Assembly (NCBI RefSeq): GCF_008014675.1
Contig: NZ_VOXD01000016.1
Coordinates: 1-64,000, forward strand
Direction: 5' to 3'
DNA: 64,000 bases
Source of the DNA: Neolewinella aurantiaca
Lineage (GTDB): Bacteria > Bacteroidota > Bacteroidia > Chitinophagales > Saprospiraceae
The notes under the pieces were generated by a model, which had not been told where the DNA came from, did not search any database, and saw only the letters and a program-made list of their open reading frames with translations. How positions within the stretch are numbered: the stretch's first letter is position 1; every line of letters begins with the position of its first letter. The position numbers and the translations under genes are program-made. Below, piece by piece: positions 28,618 to 35,907 of the stretch.

Positions 28618-29055
28618 ATGAAGAAAATTATATTTCCGTTGCCACCCGATCTTTCCGCTTTCTTAGAGGAAGGTGGTGAAACTATAAGTCAACTGGGGGA
28701 GCATACTTTTGTAGTAGATAAGGAGAAGGTAATAACTTTAGGTTCACTAAATTTTCCTGATCCAGTCGATACATTAGGTTTTGAGGTATGGCTTTGGACA
28801 GAGTTCGCAAAGGAGTCTTTATTCAATAGGGTGCCTCATGGAGGTGATAACTTCTCATGTAAAGGAAAGATTGTTTCTTTCATTGATAGTTTACCTTGTT
28901 CTGTAACCTTGCTGTTTAATCGTGATCCTGAGTATTTTTTATATCCATCTATAAGGCTTGAATCTAAGAGTGTGTTTTCTAAATGGGTGAATGGTGAAAG
29001 TATAAGTTCCAAATTTTTATCTAATATTAGTGAACTTGGGTCAATACCAACCTGA
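28618..29055 (+). CDS. Putative immunity protein for the Rhs tip
   Basis: 145 aa, ATG at 28618, 11 bp after the Rhs-tip stop, on the same strand and with the same low GC. No signal peptide, so cytoplasmic, as expected for immunity to a delivered toxin. Its layout (LGFEVWLWTEFAKE, then LLFNRDPEYFLYPSIRLES and FSKWVNGES) recalls DUF2199-type proteins, a weak resemblance. The immunity role is inferred from position. Several rare-codon AT-rich stretches set it apart from flanking genes. Confidence 0.65.
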   Translation: MKKIIFPLPPDLSAFLEEGGETISQLGEHTFVVDKEKVITLGSLNFPDPVDTLGFEVWLWTEFAKESLFNRVPHGGDNFSCKGKIVSFIDSLPCSVTLLFNRDPEYFLYPSIRLESKSVFSKWVNGESISSKFLSNISELGSIPT

Positions 29056-29113
29056 GAGTAACAGGAGTACAAAATCTATAGTTTCCCTTTTTCAACGATT
29101 CTGAAAGCCGAAA

Positions 29114-29452
29114 TCACCTTGCGGCGTAAGTCATCTGCACTTTAGCATCCCGGATATAAGTATCGATCAGATCGTAGAGGATCTTCTTTTTATCACCGGC
29201 CAGTAGTTCCAGTTCCGCGAGTCGTTGGAGGTTCTGACTGTTCAGCTTTTTGGCTGAGTCTTTGCCCGCGAGGTAATCCAGGCTGACATCGAGGGCATCA
29301 GCAATTTTGCGTGCCACTTCGAGCGAAGGGACGGCGTCGTCCCGTTCGTATTTACCGATCATGACGTGGGAACTGCCCGTTTGTTTAGCCAGTTGGCTGC
29401 GGGAGAGTCCTAAATGTTCCCGTCGTTCCGCGATGATTTTACCGGTTGTCAT
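29114..29452 (-). CDS. XRE-family transcriptional regulator
   Basis: 112 aa from the ATG at 29452 (MTTGKIIAERREHLGLSRSQ); a longer frame starts with TTG and adds an unlikely leader. HTH of the Cro/CI type at about residues 4-60 (LAKQTGSSHVMIGKYERDDA, VARKIADALDVSLDYLAG) and an alpha-helical tail probably for dimerisation. Its promoter region holds three copies of a short sequence (29451-29563), suggesting autoregulation and control of the divergent gene at 29630. Typical of mobile-element regulators. Confidence 0.88.
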   Translation of the reverse strand: MTTGKIIAERREHLGLSRSQLAKQTGSSHVMIGKYERDDAVPSLEVARKIADALDVSLDYLAGKDSAKKLNSQNLQRLAELELLAGDKKKILYDLIDTYIRDAKVQMTYAAR

Positions 29453-29563
29453 GTCTGAAAGGGTATGAAAATACTTGATTTTGCTTGTGCAGGTCAAAAA
29501 TACGGAACTAAAGGGTAAAAAAGAAGCCAATACTTTCTTTGCTTTAATGTCTTAAAGGGTATG
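29451..29563. promoter_or_regulatory. Three operator-like direct repeats at the XRE promoter
   Basis: ATGTCTGAAAGGGTATG (29451-29467), ACTAAAGGGTA (29507-29517) and ATGTCTTAAAGGGTATG (29547-29563). The shared AAAGGGTA cores start at 29458, 29510 and 29554, spacings of 52 and 44 bp, close to whole helical turns. The first overlaps the XRE start codon and the second sits just upstream of its -7 box. Confidence 0.65.
29495..29502 (-). promoter_or_regulatory. -7 box of the XRE gene
   Basis: TATTTTTG on the minus strand fits TAnnTTTG; predicted transcript start about 35 nt before the ATG at 29452. Confidence 0.5.
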
Positions 29564-29629
29564 TTTGTGTCCGATAGTTACAGACTCAATTTTTTCTTCA
29601 CTTGAAAAAAGAACTGAAATCAACCAAAT

Positions 29630-29989
29630 ATGACCATCCCCGCCATAAAATCTACTCTCTCGATCCAAACCGTCCTGGCTCACTACGGGCTGAAAGCGGG
29701 AGCAAAGGGTGCGATGAAATGCCCCTTCCACGATGACAAAGCGGCTTCGATGAAAGTCTACCCGGACACGAACACGGCTTACTGCTTCGCGAGGAGCTGC
29801 GAAGTACAGAGCGTGGACGTCATCGACTTCATTCTGTACATGGAAAAGTGCGATAAGCGGACGGCGATTATGAAGGCGAAAGAGTTGTGCGGCGGGCCGA
29901 TAGTGAAAGCGGCAGCGGGAAAGCCTGAGCGATATTCTTGGCGATGTCGACAGACGGCGTACGCTAGCCACGTTCGTAGCGGCCGATGA
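29630..29989 (+). pseudogene. CHC2 zinc-finger (DNA primase-type) protein fragment
   Basis: 119 codons. Residues 1 to about 95 match the CHC2 zinc finger of DnaG-type primases and mobile-element primases: C31-x2-H34 (MKCPFHDDKAASMKVYP), then C52 and C57 (AYCFARSC) and VDVIDFILYME. After about codon 95-100 the frame reads SWRCRQTAYASHVRSGR, which is unrelated and comes from DNA of the oppositely oriented XRE fragment. The Toprim and helicase parts of such proteins are absent, so this is a 5' remnant of a mobile-element gene, broken near 29940. Confidence 0.75.
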
Positions 29990-30086
29990 TGGCTTGGGAG
30001 GTACCGATCTTTTGGGCGACCTCGTCCCGCTTCATGCCCTTCTCTTCTCTGATAGTTTTTAGTCGAAGTCCGAAATCTGCGCTCAT
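29964..30086 (-). pseudogene. Truncated XRE-type HTH gene
   Basis: Forty codons from the ATG at 30086: MSADFGLRLKTIREEKGMKR and DEVAQKIGTSQAIIGRYERG, then TAG. This is the first two-thirds of a Cro/CI-type HTH, cut exactly where the fold needs helices 4-5. Not a copy of the XRE gene at 29114. Its 3' end is fused to the CHC2 fragment and its promoter side to a truncated IS3, so it is a remnant. Confidence 0.75.
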
Positions 30087-30493
30087 AATGTGCTAGATGT
30101 TACTGTTTTGTACTTGATAACGCTAACATAGATTTCATCCGGTGCTCTGGCTGGCTCCCTTTCCAGTAATAAATTGGGACTACGCCTTAAGTTCGGGTGA
30201 GTTCTCGTCGTCTTGGGAACAAATGATTTAGGCTGAATCGCCCGTAATCCGTGGTCTGCCAGAATAGTTCGAACTGTTTGACGACCTACTTGAATTCCAT
30301 CGTCAGCCAACTCCGACACCAGACGCCGGGTACCATATCTGCGTTTGTGAAAGTGAAAAGCCGCAATCAATTTACGGGTTATTTCGCTTTGTGATGACGT
30401 GACCGAAACGCGTTCGAAACGGTCATAGTAACTGCTCCTGCTGACCCGCATCAACTCACAAAGTAAGGAGATCGAGTGAGCATTTCCGTGCAT
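30083..30493 (-). pseudogene. IS3-family transposase OrfB, truncated before the catalytic core
   Basis: 136 codons. Contains the OrfB N-terminal HTH_21 region (RKLIAAFHFHKRRYGTRRLV, VGRQTVRTILADHGLRA) and the start of the rve integrase domain (SPNLLLEREPARAPDEIYVS), then diverges and ends; the D-D-E catalytic residues are all lost. In intact elements OrfB is made by -1 frameshifting from OrfA. Confidence 0.88.
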
Positions 30494-30837
30494 CTCAATA
30501 AACCGGTAGCGGTCTAATCGAGACGGCTGAAAATGCTCAATGCTTTTTTTAAAATCTCATTTTCTTCTTTCAACCGCTTCATCTCCTTGCGAAGCTGTAG
30601 GGTCTCTGCAGAAGGACCCGTGGATCCTCCTTTAGACTGCTTCTTCCAGCGGTGAAGTAGACTTTGCCCCCCCCCCAGAGATGTAGATAATTCCGCTACA
30701 GAACGACCTTGTTCCATCTGACGGATTGCCTCCGCTTTGAAGGCCGCGTCGTACTTTCGGTACTTCTTCTTTGTATTCGCTTCTTGTTTCATTAGACTGA
30801 AAATTACAAAAATTTTCTGTCCGGTATTTCAGGACCA
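30087..30837 (-). mobile_element. IS3-family insertion sequence remnant
   Basis: Holds orfA and the 5' third of orfB, about 750 bp of an element that is usually near 1.2-1.5 kb. A plausible outer end on the minus strand is TGGTCCTGAAATACCGGACA (ending at 30837). The other end is missing, replaced by the truncated XRE gene. An A7G slippery tract (TTTTAAAAAAAG, minus strand, 30543-30554) lies near the end of orfA, as expected for OrfAB frameshifting. Confidence 0.8.
30514..30792 (-). CDS. IS3-family transposase OrfA
   Basis: 92 aa. HTH_Tnp_1 type DNA-binding protein (KYRKYDAAFKAEAIRQMEQG, SVAELSTSLG) followed by a leucine-zipper-like helix (LQLRKEMKRLKEENEILKKA). The HTH contains GGG from a run of ten Gs (30667-30676) where family members usually have a V-S- or V-S-E-type sequence, so a length change of the run may have altered the protein. 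Full length, but without a functional OrfB it cannot transpose the element. Confidence 0.85.
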   Translation of the reverse strand: MKQEANTKKKYRKYDAAFKAEAIRQMEQGRSVAELSTSLGGGQSLLHRWKKQSKGGSTGPSAETLQLRKEMKRLKEENEILKKALSIFSRLD

Positions 30838-30974
30838 TCTCAGAGAAGAATACTTCAAAGCAAATTATCTCAGATGTACGGGGTGAGCACCTGATTGCAG
30901 CTGCCACGCCACCCATCGGGTAGCTCAAGTTAGACGGACTAAGCCTCCGCTACGGTTTTGCTATCAGATATTAC

Positions 30975-31011
30975 GGCGCGAACGCAGGTGCAAAAAAACG
31001 TTGAAAGGCAG
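30975..31011 (-). repeat. Dispersed GC-rich element, copy E3
   Basis: On the minus strand: CTGCCTTTCAACG, seven Ts, then GCACCTGCGTTCGCGCC. Paired in inverted orientation with E4 about 50 bp away. Confidence 0.8.
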
Positions 31012-31036
31012 TGCGAAGGAATTCGCCTGGCGTTTC

Positions 31037-31044
31037 TAACTTTG
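31037..31044 (+). promoter_or_regulatory. -7 box upstream of the 31083 lipoprotein
   Basis: TAACTTTG fits TAnnTTTG. The predicted leader (about 30 nt) would consist almost wholly of element E4. Confidence 0.5.
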
Positions 31045-31059
31045 TTCTTATGACCTCAC

Positions 31060-31080
31060 TATGCACCCGCGACCGCGCCC
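31060..31080 (+). repeat. Dispersed GC-rich element, copy E4
   Basis: TATGCACCCGCGACCGCGCC plus one C, ending two bases before the ATG at 31083. Confidence 0.8.
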
Positions 31081-31082
31081 AG

Positions 31083-31841
31083 ATGCCGGCTTTATTTCCC
31101 TTAGTTCTTTTATTATCTCTGTTTTTTGCCTGTGATCCCGCTCCGCGGGATATCCGGGATTATTACTTCCCCGCCCGCGAATTGGCAGAACGGGGGCTGG
31201 TGTACGTATACGAAAACACGGGTTCGCTGCCCGGCCCCGATCAGGAATTTACCTACTGCCTGGGGGTGGCTCAGGATACAGCGCTCTTCCTGAGCGTAAC
31301 CCAGTATGATGGGAATTTCAGCCCCCGCCAGCAAACCCGGCAGGAAATAAAAAATGACGGAGTGTACATCCGTGACCTCATGTTACTACAAACCGACAGC
31401 TCAGGAGTACCTGTTCCCGTAGCGACAGAACTCCTCTACGACCGGGCTTTCCCGTTTTACCTAAACGGTATGACGGACAATGCAGCCAACGGCTACCGGC
31501 TCCGCTTCCAGGCTCCCTCCAACGAAACAACGACTACTTATGTCTCACTGAACCGGACAGTGCGGGGAGATACCTCCATCACGGTGTTGGGCAAAAGCTA
31601 CCCGGCTATTGTGTTTGACCTGGCCGGAGAGGTGAGTGAACGGGATACTGAGCTGGGAGACATCAGCCCTCAGTTTACCGGGTTCGAGATTTATGCAAAA
31701 GGCCTTGGTCTGGTAGAATACCAGCGCGTGCTGAGTGTAGGCGCCACCCTGGGGGGGCGGCTAACGGAGCGTGTAGATATGGATACTTTCCTGGAACGGG
31801 TGGAGCGGCCCGCCGAAGACCACAGTACACACGGGCATTAA
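31083..31841 (+). CDS. Lipoprotein of unknown function
   Basis: 252 aa from the ATG at 31083, chosen because it opens a lipoprotein signal (MPALFPLVLLLSLFFACDPA, lipobox Cys at residue 17); an earlier GTG frame adds 24 residues coded by the repeat-containing spacer. The rest is beta-rich without a family I recognise: phrases YFPARELAERGLVYVYENTG and GFEIYAKGLGLVEYQRVLSV suggest a fold of the kind used by outer-membrane-anchored lipoproteins of this phylum. The C-terminus is His-rich (DHSTHGH). Convergent with the next gene, only 8 bp apart. Confidence 0.8.
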   Translation: MPALFPLVLLLSLFFACDPAPRDIRDYYFPARELAERGLVYVYENTGSLPGPDQEFTYCLGVAQDTALFLSVTQYDGNFSPRQQTRQEIKNDGVYIRDLMLLQTDSSGVPVPVATELLYDRAFPFYLNGMTDNAANGYRLRFQAPSNETTTTYVSLNRTVRGDTSITVLGKSYPAIVFDLAGEVSERDTELGDISPQFTGFEIYAKGLGLVEYQRVLSVGATLGGRLTERVDMDTFLERVERPAEDHSTHGH

Positions 31842-31849
31842 TACACTAG

Positions 31850-32146
31850 CTATTCACGGAACAGCTTGACGTCGGCCCAGAATGTCCCGAAGGGAACGAT
31901 AGAAGCCAAAAGGCCGAGGCCGATCTTTTGCCAGCTCCATTTCCGGTCGATGCCAACGTTGAGAACGAGAAAGCAATAGCTGATGAACAAGAGGCCATGA
32001 ACCATGCCGATGGCCTTGTTGGGGCCGGGCGTGTCGTACCAGTACTTCAGTGGCATGGTAACGAAGAGGATGAGCAGGAAGGAAACTCCTTCGATGAAGC
32101 CCAGTACACGCAGGCGCCCAAGTTGGTTGCTTAGTAGTTTTTGCAT
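31850..32146 (-). CDS. DUF3817 small membrane protein
   Basis: 98 aa with three hydrophobic segments (LGFIEGVSFLLILFVTMPLK, VHGLLFISYCFLVLNVGI, IGLGLLASIVPFGTFWAD) matching the DUF3817/YdzA-like family, which often lies next to transporters; its activity is unknown. The conserved signature GFIEGVS...PLKY and MVHG...HG-type positions are present. ATG at 32146. Probably monocistronic. Confidence 0.88.
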   Translation of the reverse strand: MQKLLSNQLGRLRVLGFIEGVSFLLILFVTMPLKYWYDTPGPNKAIGMVHGLLFISYCFLVLNVGIDRKWSWQKIGLGLLASIVPFGTFWADVKLFRE

Positions 32147-32231
32147 GGCGCAAAGGTCTGTAATTCAACCGTAAGCTACCGTCAGGAGAAGGTAAGTTTA
32201 AGCCTGTCTACACTCAGTGTAGACAAAGAAA

Positions 32232-32266
32232 AGCGCCCTGCAGACCAATACGGTTTACAGGGCGCT
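32232..32266 (-). terminator. Intrinsic terminator of the thioredoxin-fold pair
   Basis: AGCGCCCTG / CAGGGCGCT, a perfect 9-bp stem followed on the minus strand by TTTTCTTTGTCT; about 45 bp past the stop at 32313. Confidence 0.85.
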
Positions 32267-32312
32267 GTGTTTTGCCGGTAGATTATAGCGGGCCGTCAAT
32301 CATGGCGGGTTG

Positions 32313-33068
32313 TTAGCTGTGCTTGATCGGGCAGCCGATCGCCTTAGTGTAAGTTACCCCGGGAGCTTCGCCTTTGCTTAGCGCTTTGAGTACATCTTCT
32401 ACGTAGCTTGTCTTTACGCTACTCGCGTCACGCGCGTTATCGTCGATGGCTCCGATGTAGCGAACGGCGAGATCCTGATCGAGAACGAAAACGTGAGGGG
32501 TACGCACGGCACCGTACTGCGGGAAGATTTCCTGTCCTTCGTCCATGAGGTATACGAAGGGGAAGTCTTTTTCTTTGGCGCGGGCCTGCATGGCCTCCAT
32601 GCTTTCCTGACCGGCACCGCCGTTGGAGTTGATGGCAACAACAGGATAGCCTTTAGGCGCCCACTTGTTGTGCAGCTCGATCAGGCGGTCTTCGTACATT
32701 TTGGCGAAGGGGCATTCGTTGCAGGTGAAAGTTACAACGTAGCCTTTGGCATCGGTCATTCCTGCCAGAGAGACCATTTTGCCGCTTACGTCTTTGAGGT
32801 TGAAGTCGGTAGCGGTAGCTCCGATTTGGTAACCGCCGATCTCTTCGAGGGTTTTGGTTTGCTCGGGGCCGCCGCCTCCGCCACGGGGCGGGCCGGGGCG
32901 ATCACCGGGGGGCGGCCCCGGGCGGTTGCCGGGAGGAGGTCCGGGGCGATCGGATTGCTCCATGGCTGTTTTGTCGTTAGAGGTTCCGCTGCTCTTGCAG
33001 GAGGTGGCCACGAAAAGGCCCAGGCCCGCAATAAGCAGGAGTTGGAAGGAAATATGCTTGATTTTCAT
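32313..33068 (-). CDS. Thioredoxin-fold (redoxin/AhpC-TSA-like) lipoprotein with Pro/Gly-rich linker
   Basis: 251 aa. Lipoprotein signal (LFVATSCKS), then a linker made of repeated DRPGPPPG/NRPGPPPG units (residues about 40-70) that would hold the domain away from the membrane. Residues about 75-235 are a redoxin domain with a C-x-x-C active site TCNECPFAK and cis-Pro motif AVRTPHVFVLD. The family includes AhpC/TSA-like proteins and peroxiredoxin-related resistance proteins; the two-Cys site suggests thiol-disulfide exchange in the periplasm. ATG at 33068, 40 bp after the stop of another thioredoxin-like lipoprotein gene, so very likely one operon. Confidence 0.9.
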   Translation of the reverse strand: MKIKHISFQLLLIAGLGLFVATSCKSSGTSNDKTAMEQSDRPGPPPGNRPGPPPGDRPGPPRGGGGGPEQTKTLEEIGGYQIGATATDFNLKDVSGKMVSLAGMTDAKGYVVTFTCNECPFAKMYEDRLIELHNKWAPKGYPVVAINSNGGAGQESMEAMQARAKEKDFPFVYLMDEGQEIFPQYGAVRTPHVFVLDQDLAVRYIGAIDDNARDASSVKTSYVEDVLKALSKGEAPGVTYTKAIGCPIKHS

Positions 33069-33108
33069 TGATGAATTTTGGTGGATGATGATTTAATGAC
33101 TGAGCGCT

Positions 33109-33651
33109 CTACTGGTTAATGGAGGCTACAGCGGCTTCCAGGTCTTCCAGATCGGCAAATGGCCGGGCAAAGAAAACGCTGGTGTCGCGATTGAAGATCA
33201 GGGTGGCGGGGATGGCCCCCGACCAGGCGGGGTCTACCCGGGGAATCCAGCTGTTGGCATCTGGTGCGTCGAGCAGGACTACATCGGAGCGGAAAATTTT
33301 TCGTGTATTCAGGAACGGCAGCAGCTTGCTGTCTATGTCTTTGGGGAAGTCCATACTAACCAGCAGGGCGGCGGTTTTTTCGCCAGCATGTTTGGCTAGG
33401 AAACGCTCAAAATAAGGCAACTCCTTTACGCAGGGTGCGCACCACATTGCCCAGAAATTGACGATGTAAGTGGAGTCACTGCTGGTGTAGAGGCGTTTTT
33501 CTAATTCTGCAAAGTCGTAAACCGATACTTCCGTTACAGTATCCCGCACTGGTTCAGGAAGCGTTGGAGCCGAGGCCTGAGAGATGGACTGGCCGCAGGC
33601 CAGGTACAGGAAGGAAACAAGAATTGCAGCTACTGAAAGTAGTTTGTGCAT
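33109..33651 (-). CDS. TlpA-like thioredoxin lipoprotein
   Basis: 180 aa from the ATG at 33651 (MHKLLSVAAILVSFLYLACG, lipobox Cys19); an upstream in-frame ATG at 33756 gives a 35-residue leader that hides the signal peptide. Thioredoxin-fold with W-C-x-x-C at NFWAMWCAPCVKELP and the cis-Pro loop GAIPATLIFN. Periplasmic reductase type. First gene of the pair with the redoxin at 32313. Confidence 0.92.
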   Translation of the reverse strand: MHKLLSVAAILVSFLYLACGQSISQASAPTLPEPVRDTVTEVSVYDFAELEKRLYTSSDSTYIVNFWAMWCAPCVKELPYFERFLAKHAGEKTAALLVSMDFPKDIDSKLLPFLNTRKIFRSDVVLLDAPDANSWIPRVDPAWSGAIPATLIFNRDTSVFFARPFADLEDLEAAVASINQ

Positions 33652-33910
33652 AGAACTGATTTTACCCTTTAACCCCGGGAAACGGAGGAGGTTTGTTCTT
33701 TGACTCAGGAAAACGATGAATCCTTCGCTTTGCAACAGCGCATTTTTCCGAGGCATGTCTTTACTTCCTGGCTGAAGCAGCCTCCGGCTGCGGAGGTGAT
33801 TCCGTGACGATGACCAACCAGCTTCTGCCGCTATAGCTTGCGGCTTGCTTGGGCTACTCTCGCTCAGAAAGCGACTTGGCCGGGTGCCGTCAGGTGGTGA
33901 AATAAAAAAA

Positions 33911-34003
33911 GATGCCTTTTGGAGCCGGGTTTCGCAGGAGGTTTTCTTTCGTATTTGTTGTTACGGAAGTATTCCTTCGCTTTACGCAGCGCCAAAAGGC
34001 ATC
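33911..34003. repeat. Long inverted repeat I
   Basis: GATGCCTTTTGG (33911-33922) pairs with CCAAAAGGCATC (33992-34003) around about 70 nt. An A-run precedes the left arm. Confidence 0.75.
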
Positions 34004-34021
34004 AGTGATCTATCCTTGCTT

Positions 34022-34184
34022 ATACCGGAACCAAAGTGGTTTGGGACTTTATCGCTTGTTATCGCGGCGTCTGGCAGCGTTGTTGAAAACCTTACCTGGC
34101 TCAGGCCAGGCGCGGCTTTCAGCGCCTTACCAGCCACCACGCTAACGGCGCGCTAATTGTCCCAAATCACTTCGTTTCCGGTAT
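34022..34184. repeat. Long inverted repeat II
   Basis: A 26-nt arm at 34022-34047 (ATACCGGAACC...TTTGGGAC) pairs with 34159-34184 (GTCCCAAATC...TTCCGGTAT) with three mismatches. A nested perfect hairpin CCTGGC-TCAG-GCCAGG sits in the loop near 34095-34110. Confidence 0.75.
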
Positions 34185-34198
34185 ATAAGGAAGTCCGG

Positions 34199-35875
34199 TT
34201 AGGTGGTTTCGAAGTTGGTGATGTTTAACTGGTTAGAAGGGATTCTGGTGCCATTCTTTATCTGTCCGGACGATAACCCTTCACCGTTTTCGGAGGCGGC
34301 TGAAGTTACGTGTGATTGCGAGTTTTCGATGTTGTATTCCTTCCGGAAGCCGATAGTTTTTACTGAAATGTCGCGTTCTTCGGCACCCTCTTCGACAAAT
34401 TCCTTGATGGTCTGAAGTACGTCGTGATCTATGTAGACGGTATTAGAAGCGTCTATGACCAATTGGCTGTTTTCGGGCAGGTTCGCGAAGGTCCTCTTAA
34501 TGGCTGCTTTGTTGAGGAAAGATACTTCCTGGGCCAGTTCCATGTTGATGATTTCACCTTCGTTGTACTGGTCTTTCCGGAAGAAGTACGCAAGTTTGAG
34601 GTTGCCGCTAAGGATGAAGAATACACTAACAGCAAGTCCGATTCCTACTCCAACCAGAAGGTCGGTAAAGACAATAGCAACTACGGTTACTACGAAAGGA
34701 ATAAACTGGAACTTCTTGCTGCTGTTCCACATGTGGATGAATTTTTGAGGGCTTGCCAGCTTAAAACCAATCACGAGCAGAATTGCTGCGAGTGATGAAA
34801 GGGGGATTTTATTGAGGAGAAAGGGAATGCTCAATACCGCGATCATGAGGAAGAAACCGTGTGAGATGGCTGCAATTTTGGTGCGTCCGCCAGAAGCTAC
34901 GTTCGCGGAAGTTCTTACGATTACCGAAGTAACCGGGATGCCGCCGATGAGGCAGCTAACCATATTGCCTACACCCTGGGCTTTCAGCTCGCGGTTGGTG
35001 TCGGTGTATCTTTTGAGCGGGTCCATCTTGTCGGCAGCTTCGATGCAAAGCAGCGTCTCGATGCTGGCTACTGCGGCAATGGTAAGCGCGACAACCCAGA
35101 TATCCATTCTTCCTACCTGGGCAAAGTCGGGTAGACTAAATTGCCCCCAGAACTGATCCATGCTTTGGGGAACAGGAAGACTTACGAGGTGATCTGGTGT
35201 AATAGCAAGGGAAGAACCGGTAGCGATGAAAGCTTCGTTGATTGCTATACCGGCGAGAACTGCTACCAGTGCCCCGGGAATCGATTTGATTTTTTGCAGG
35301 AAGGGGACCTTCATGAAGGCAATGAGGATTGCCAGAGAGACAAGAACCACAATGAGAGCTCCCGGATGGATGAAGTTAATGGTATCAGCCAGGGTAACAA
35401 AGAGCTGATGCTGTCCTTCGGCATTAATGAAGAAGAAATCTCCCTCGTGCATTTCATCGAAGCCGACAGCATGCGGAAGTTGAGAAAGGATGATGATGAT
35501 ACCGATCGCGGCAAGCATTCCTTCAATTACGTTCGAAGGCAGGTAGTTAGAAAGAATACCTGCTTTTGCAAAGCCCAAAACAATCTGAATGACTCCGGCC
35601 AGGACTCCTGCAAGGAGAAAAGCCTCGAAAGATCCAAGGCTTGAAATTGCAGCGACTACAATCGCCGTCAGTCCCGCAGCCGGGCCAGATACGCTAAGTT
35701 GAGATCCACTCAGCGTGCCCACAACAATACCCGCCACTACGCCTGAAATGATGCCCGAAAATAGAGGCGCACCACTGGCAAGAGCGATACCGAGACAAAG
35801 CGGAAGAGCGACCAAAAAGACGACCAGGCCGGATTTTATGTCGGATTTTAAATATTTCGTTGTGAAGTTTTCCAT
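34199..35875 (-). CDS. SulP-family inorganic anion transporter with STAS domain
   Basis: 558 aa from the ATG at 35875 (MENFTTKYLKSDIKSGLVVF); a longer frame adds 52 residues without membrane character and overlaps the upstream gene. About 11-14 hydrophobic segments with SulP signatures (LPLCLGIALASGAPLFSGII, SVSGPAAGLTAIV, IGGIPVTSVIVRTSANVASG), then a C-terminal STAS domain (about 445-530; SQLVIDASNTVYIDHDVL). SulP proteins carry sulfate, bicarbonate or related anions; no carbonic anhydrase is fused or adjacent. Directly downstream of a UspA-like gene (32-bp gap), and probably co-transcribed with it and perhaps with the two-component genes above. Confidence 0.93.
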   Translation of the reverse strand: MENFTTKYLKSDIKSGLVVFLVALPLCLGIALASGAPLFSGIISGVVAGIVVGTLSGSQLSVSGPAAGLTAIVVAAISSLGSFEAFLLAGVLAGVIQIVLGFAKAGILSNYLPSNVIEGMLAAIGIIIILSQLPHAVGFDEMHEGDFFFINAEGQHQLFVTLADTINFIHPGALIVVLVSLAILIAFMKVPFLQKIKSIPGALVAVLAGIAINEAFIATGSSLAITPDHLVSLPVPQSMDQFWGQFSLPDFAQVGRMDIWVVALTIAAVASIETLLCIEAADKMDPLKRYTDTNRELKAQGVGNMVSCLIGGIPVTSVIVRTSANVASGGRTKIAAISHGFFLMIAVLSIPFLLNKIPLSSLAAILLVIGFKLASPQKFIHMWNSSKKFQFIPFVVTVVAIVFTDLLVGVGIGLAVSVFFILSGNLKLAYFFRKDQYNEGEIINMELAQEVSFLNKAAIKRTFANLPENSQLVIDASNTVYIDHDVLQTIKEFVEEGAEERDISVKTIGFRKEYNIENSQSHVTSAASENGEGLSSGQIKNGTRIPSNQLNITNFETT

Positions 35876-35907
35876 AGTAAATATAGTTTTCAGCCCAATG
35901 GGCCGAT

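Larger units (their letters stand above)
33652..34198. other. Intergenic region with strong secondary structure
   Basis: About 550 bp between the TlpA-like gene start and the SulP stop. Contains a small perfect hairpin (CCTCCGGCTGCGGAGG, 33781-33796) and two long imperfect inverted repeats listed separately. No convincing gene. Confidence 0.6.

Noticed and set aside
33911-34184. Possible integron attC sites
   Set aside because: Long imperfect palindromes suggested it, but the RYYYAAC and GTRRRY-type core sites are not at the ends, no integrase is seen and there is no cassette.
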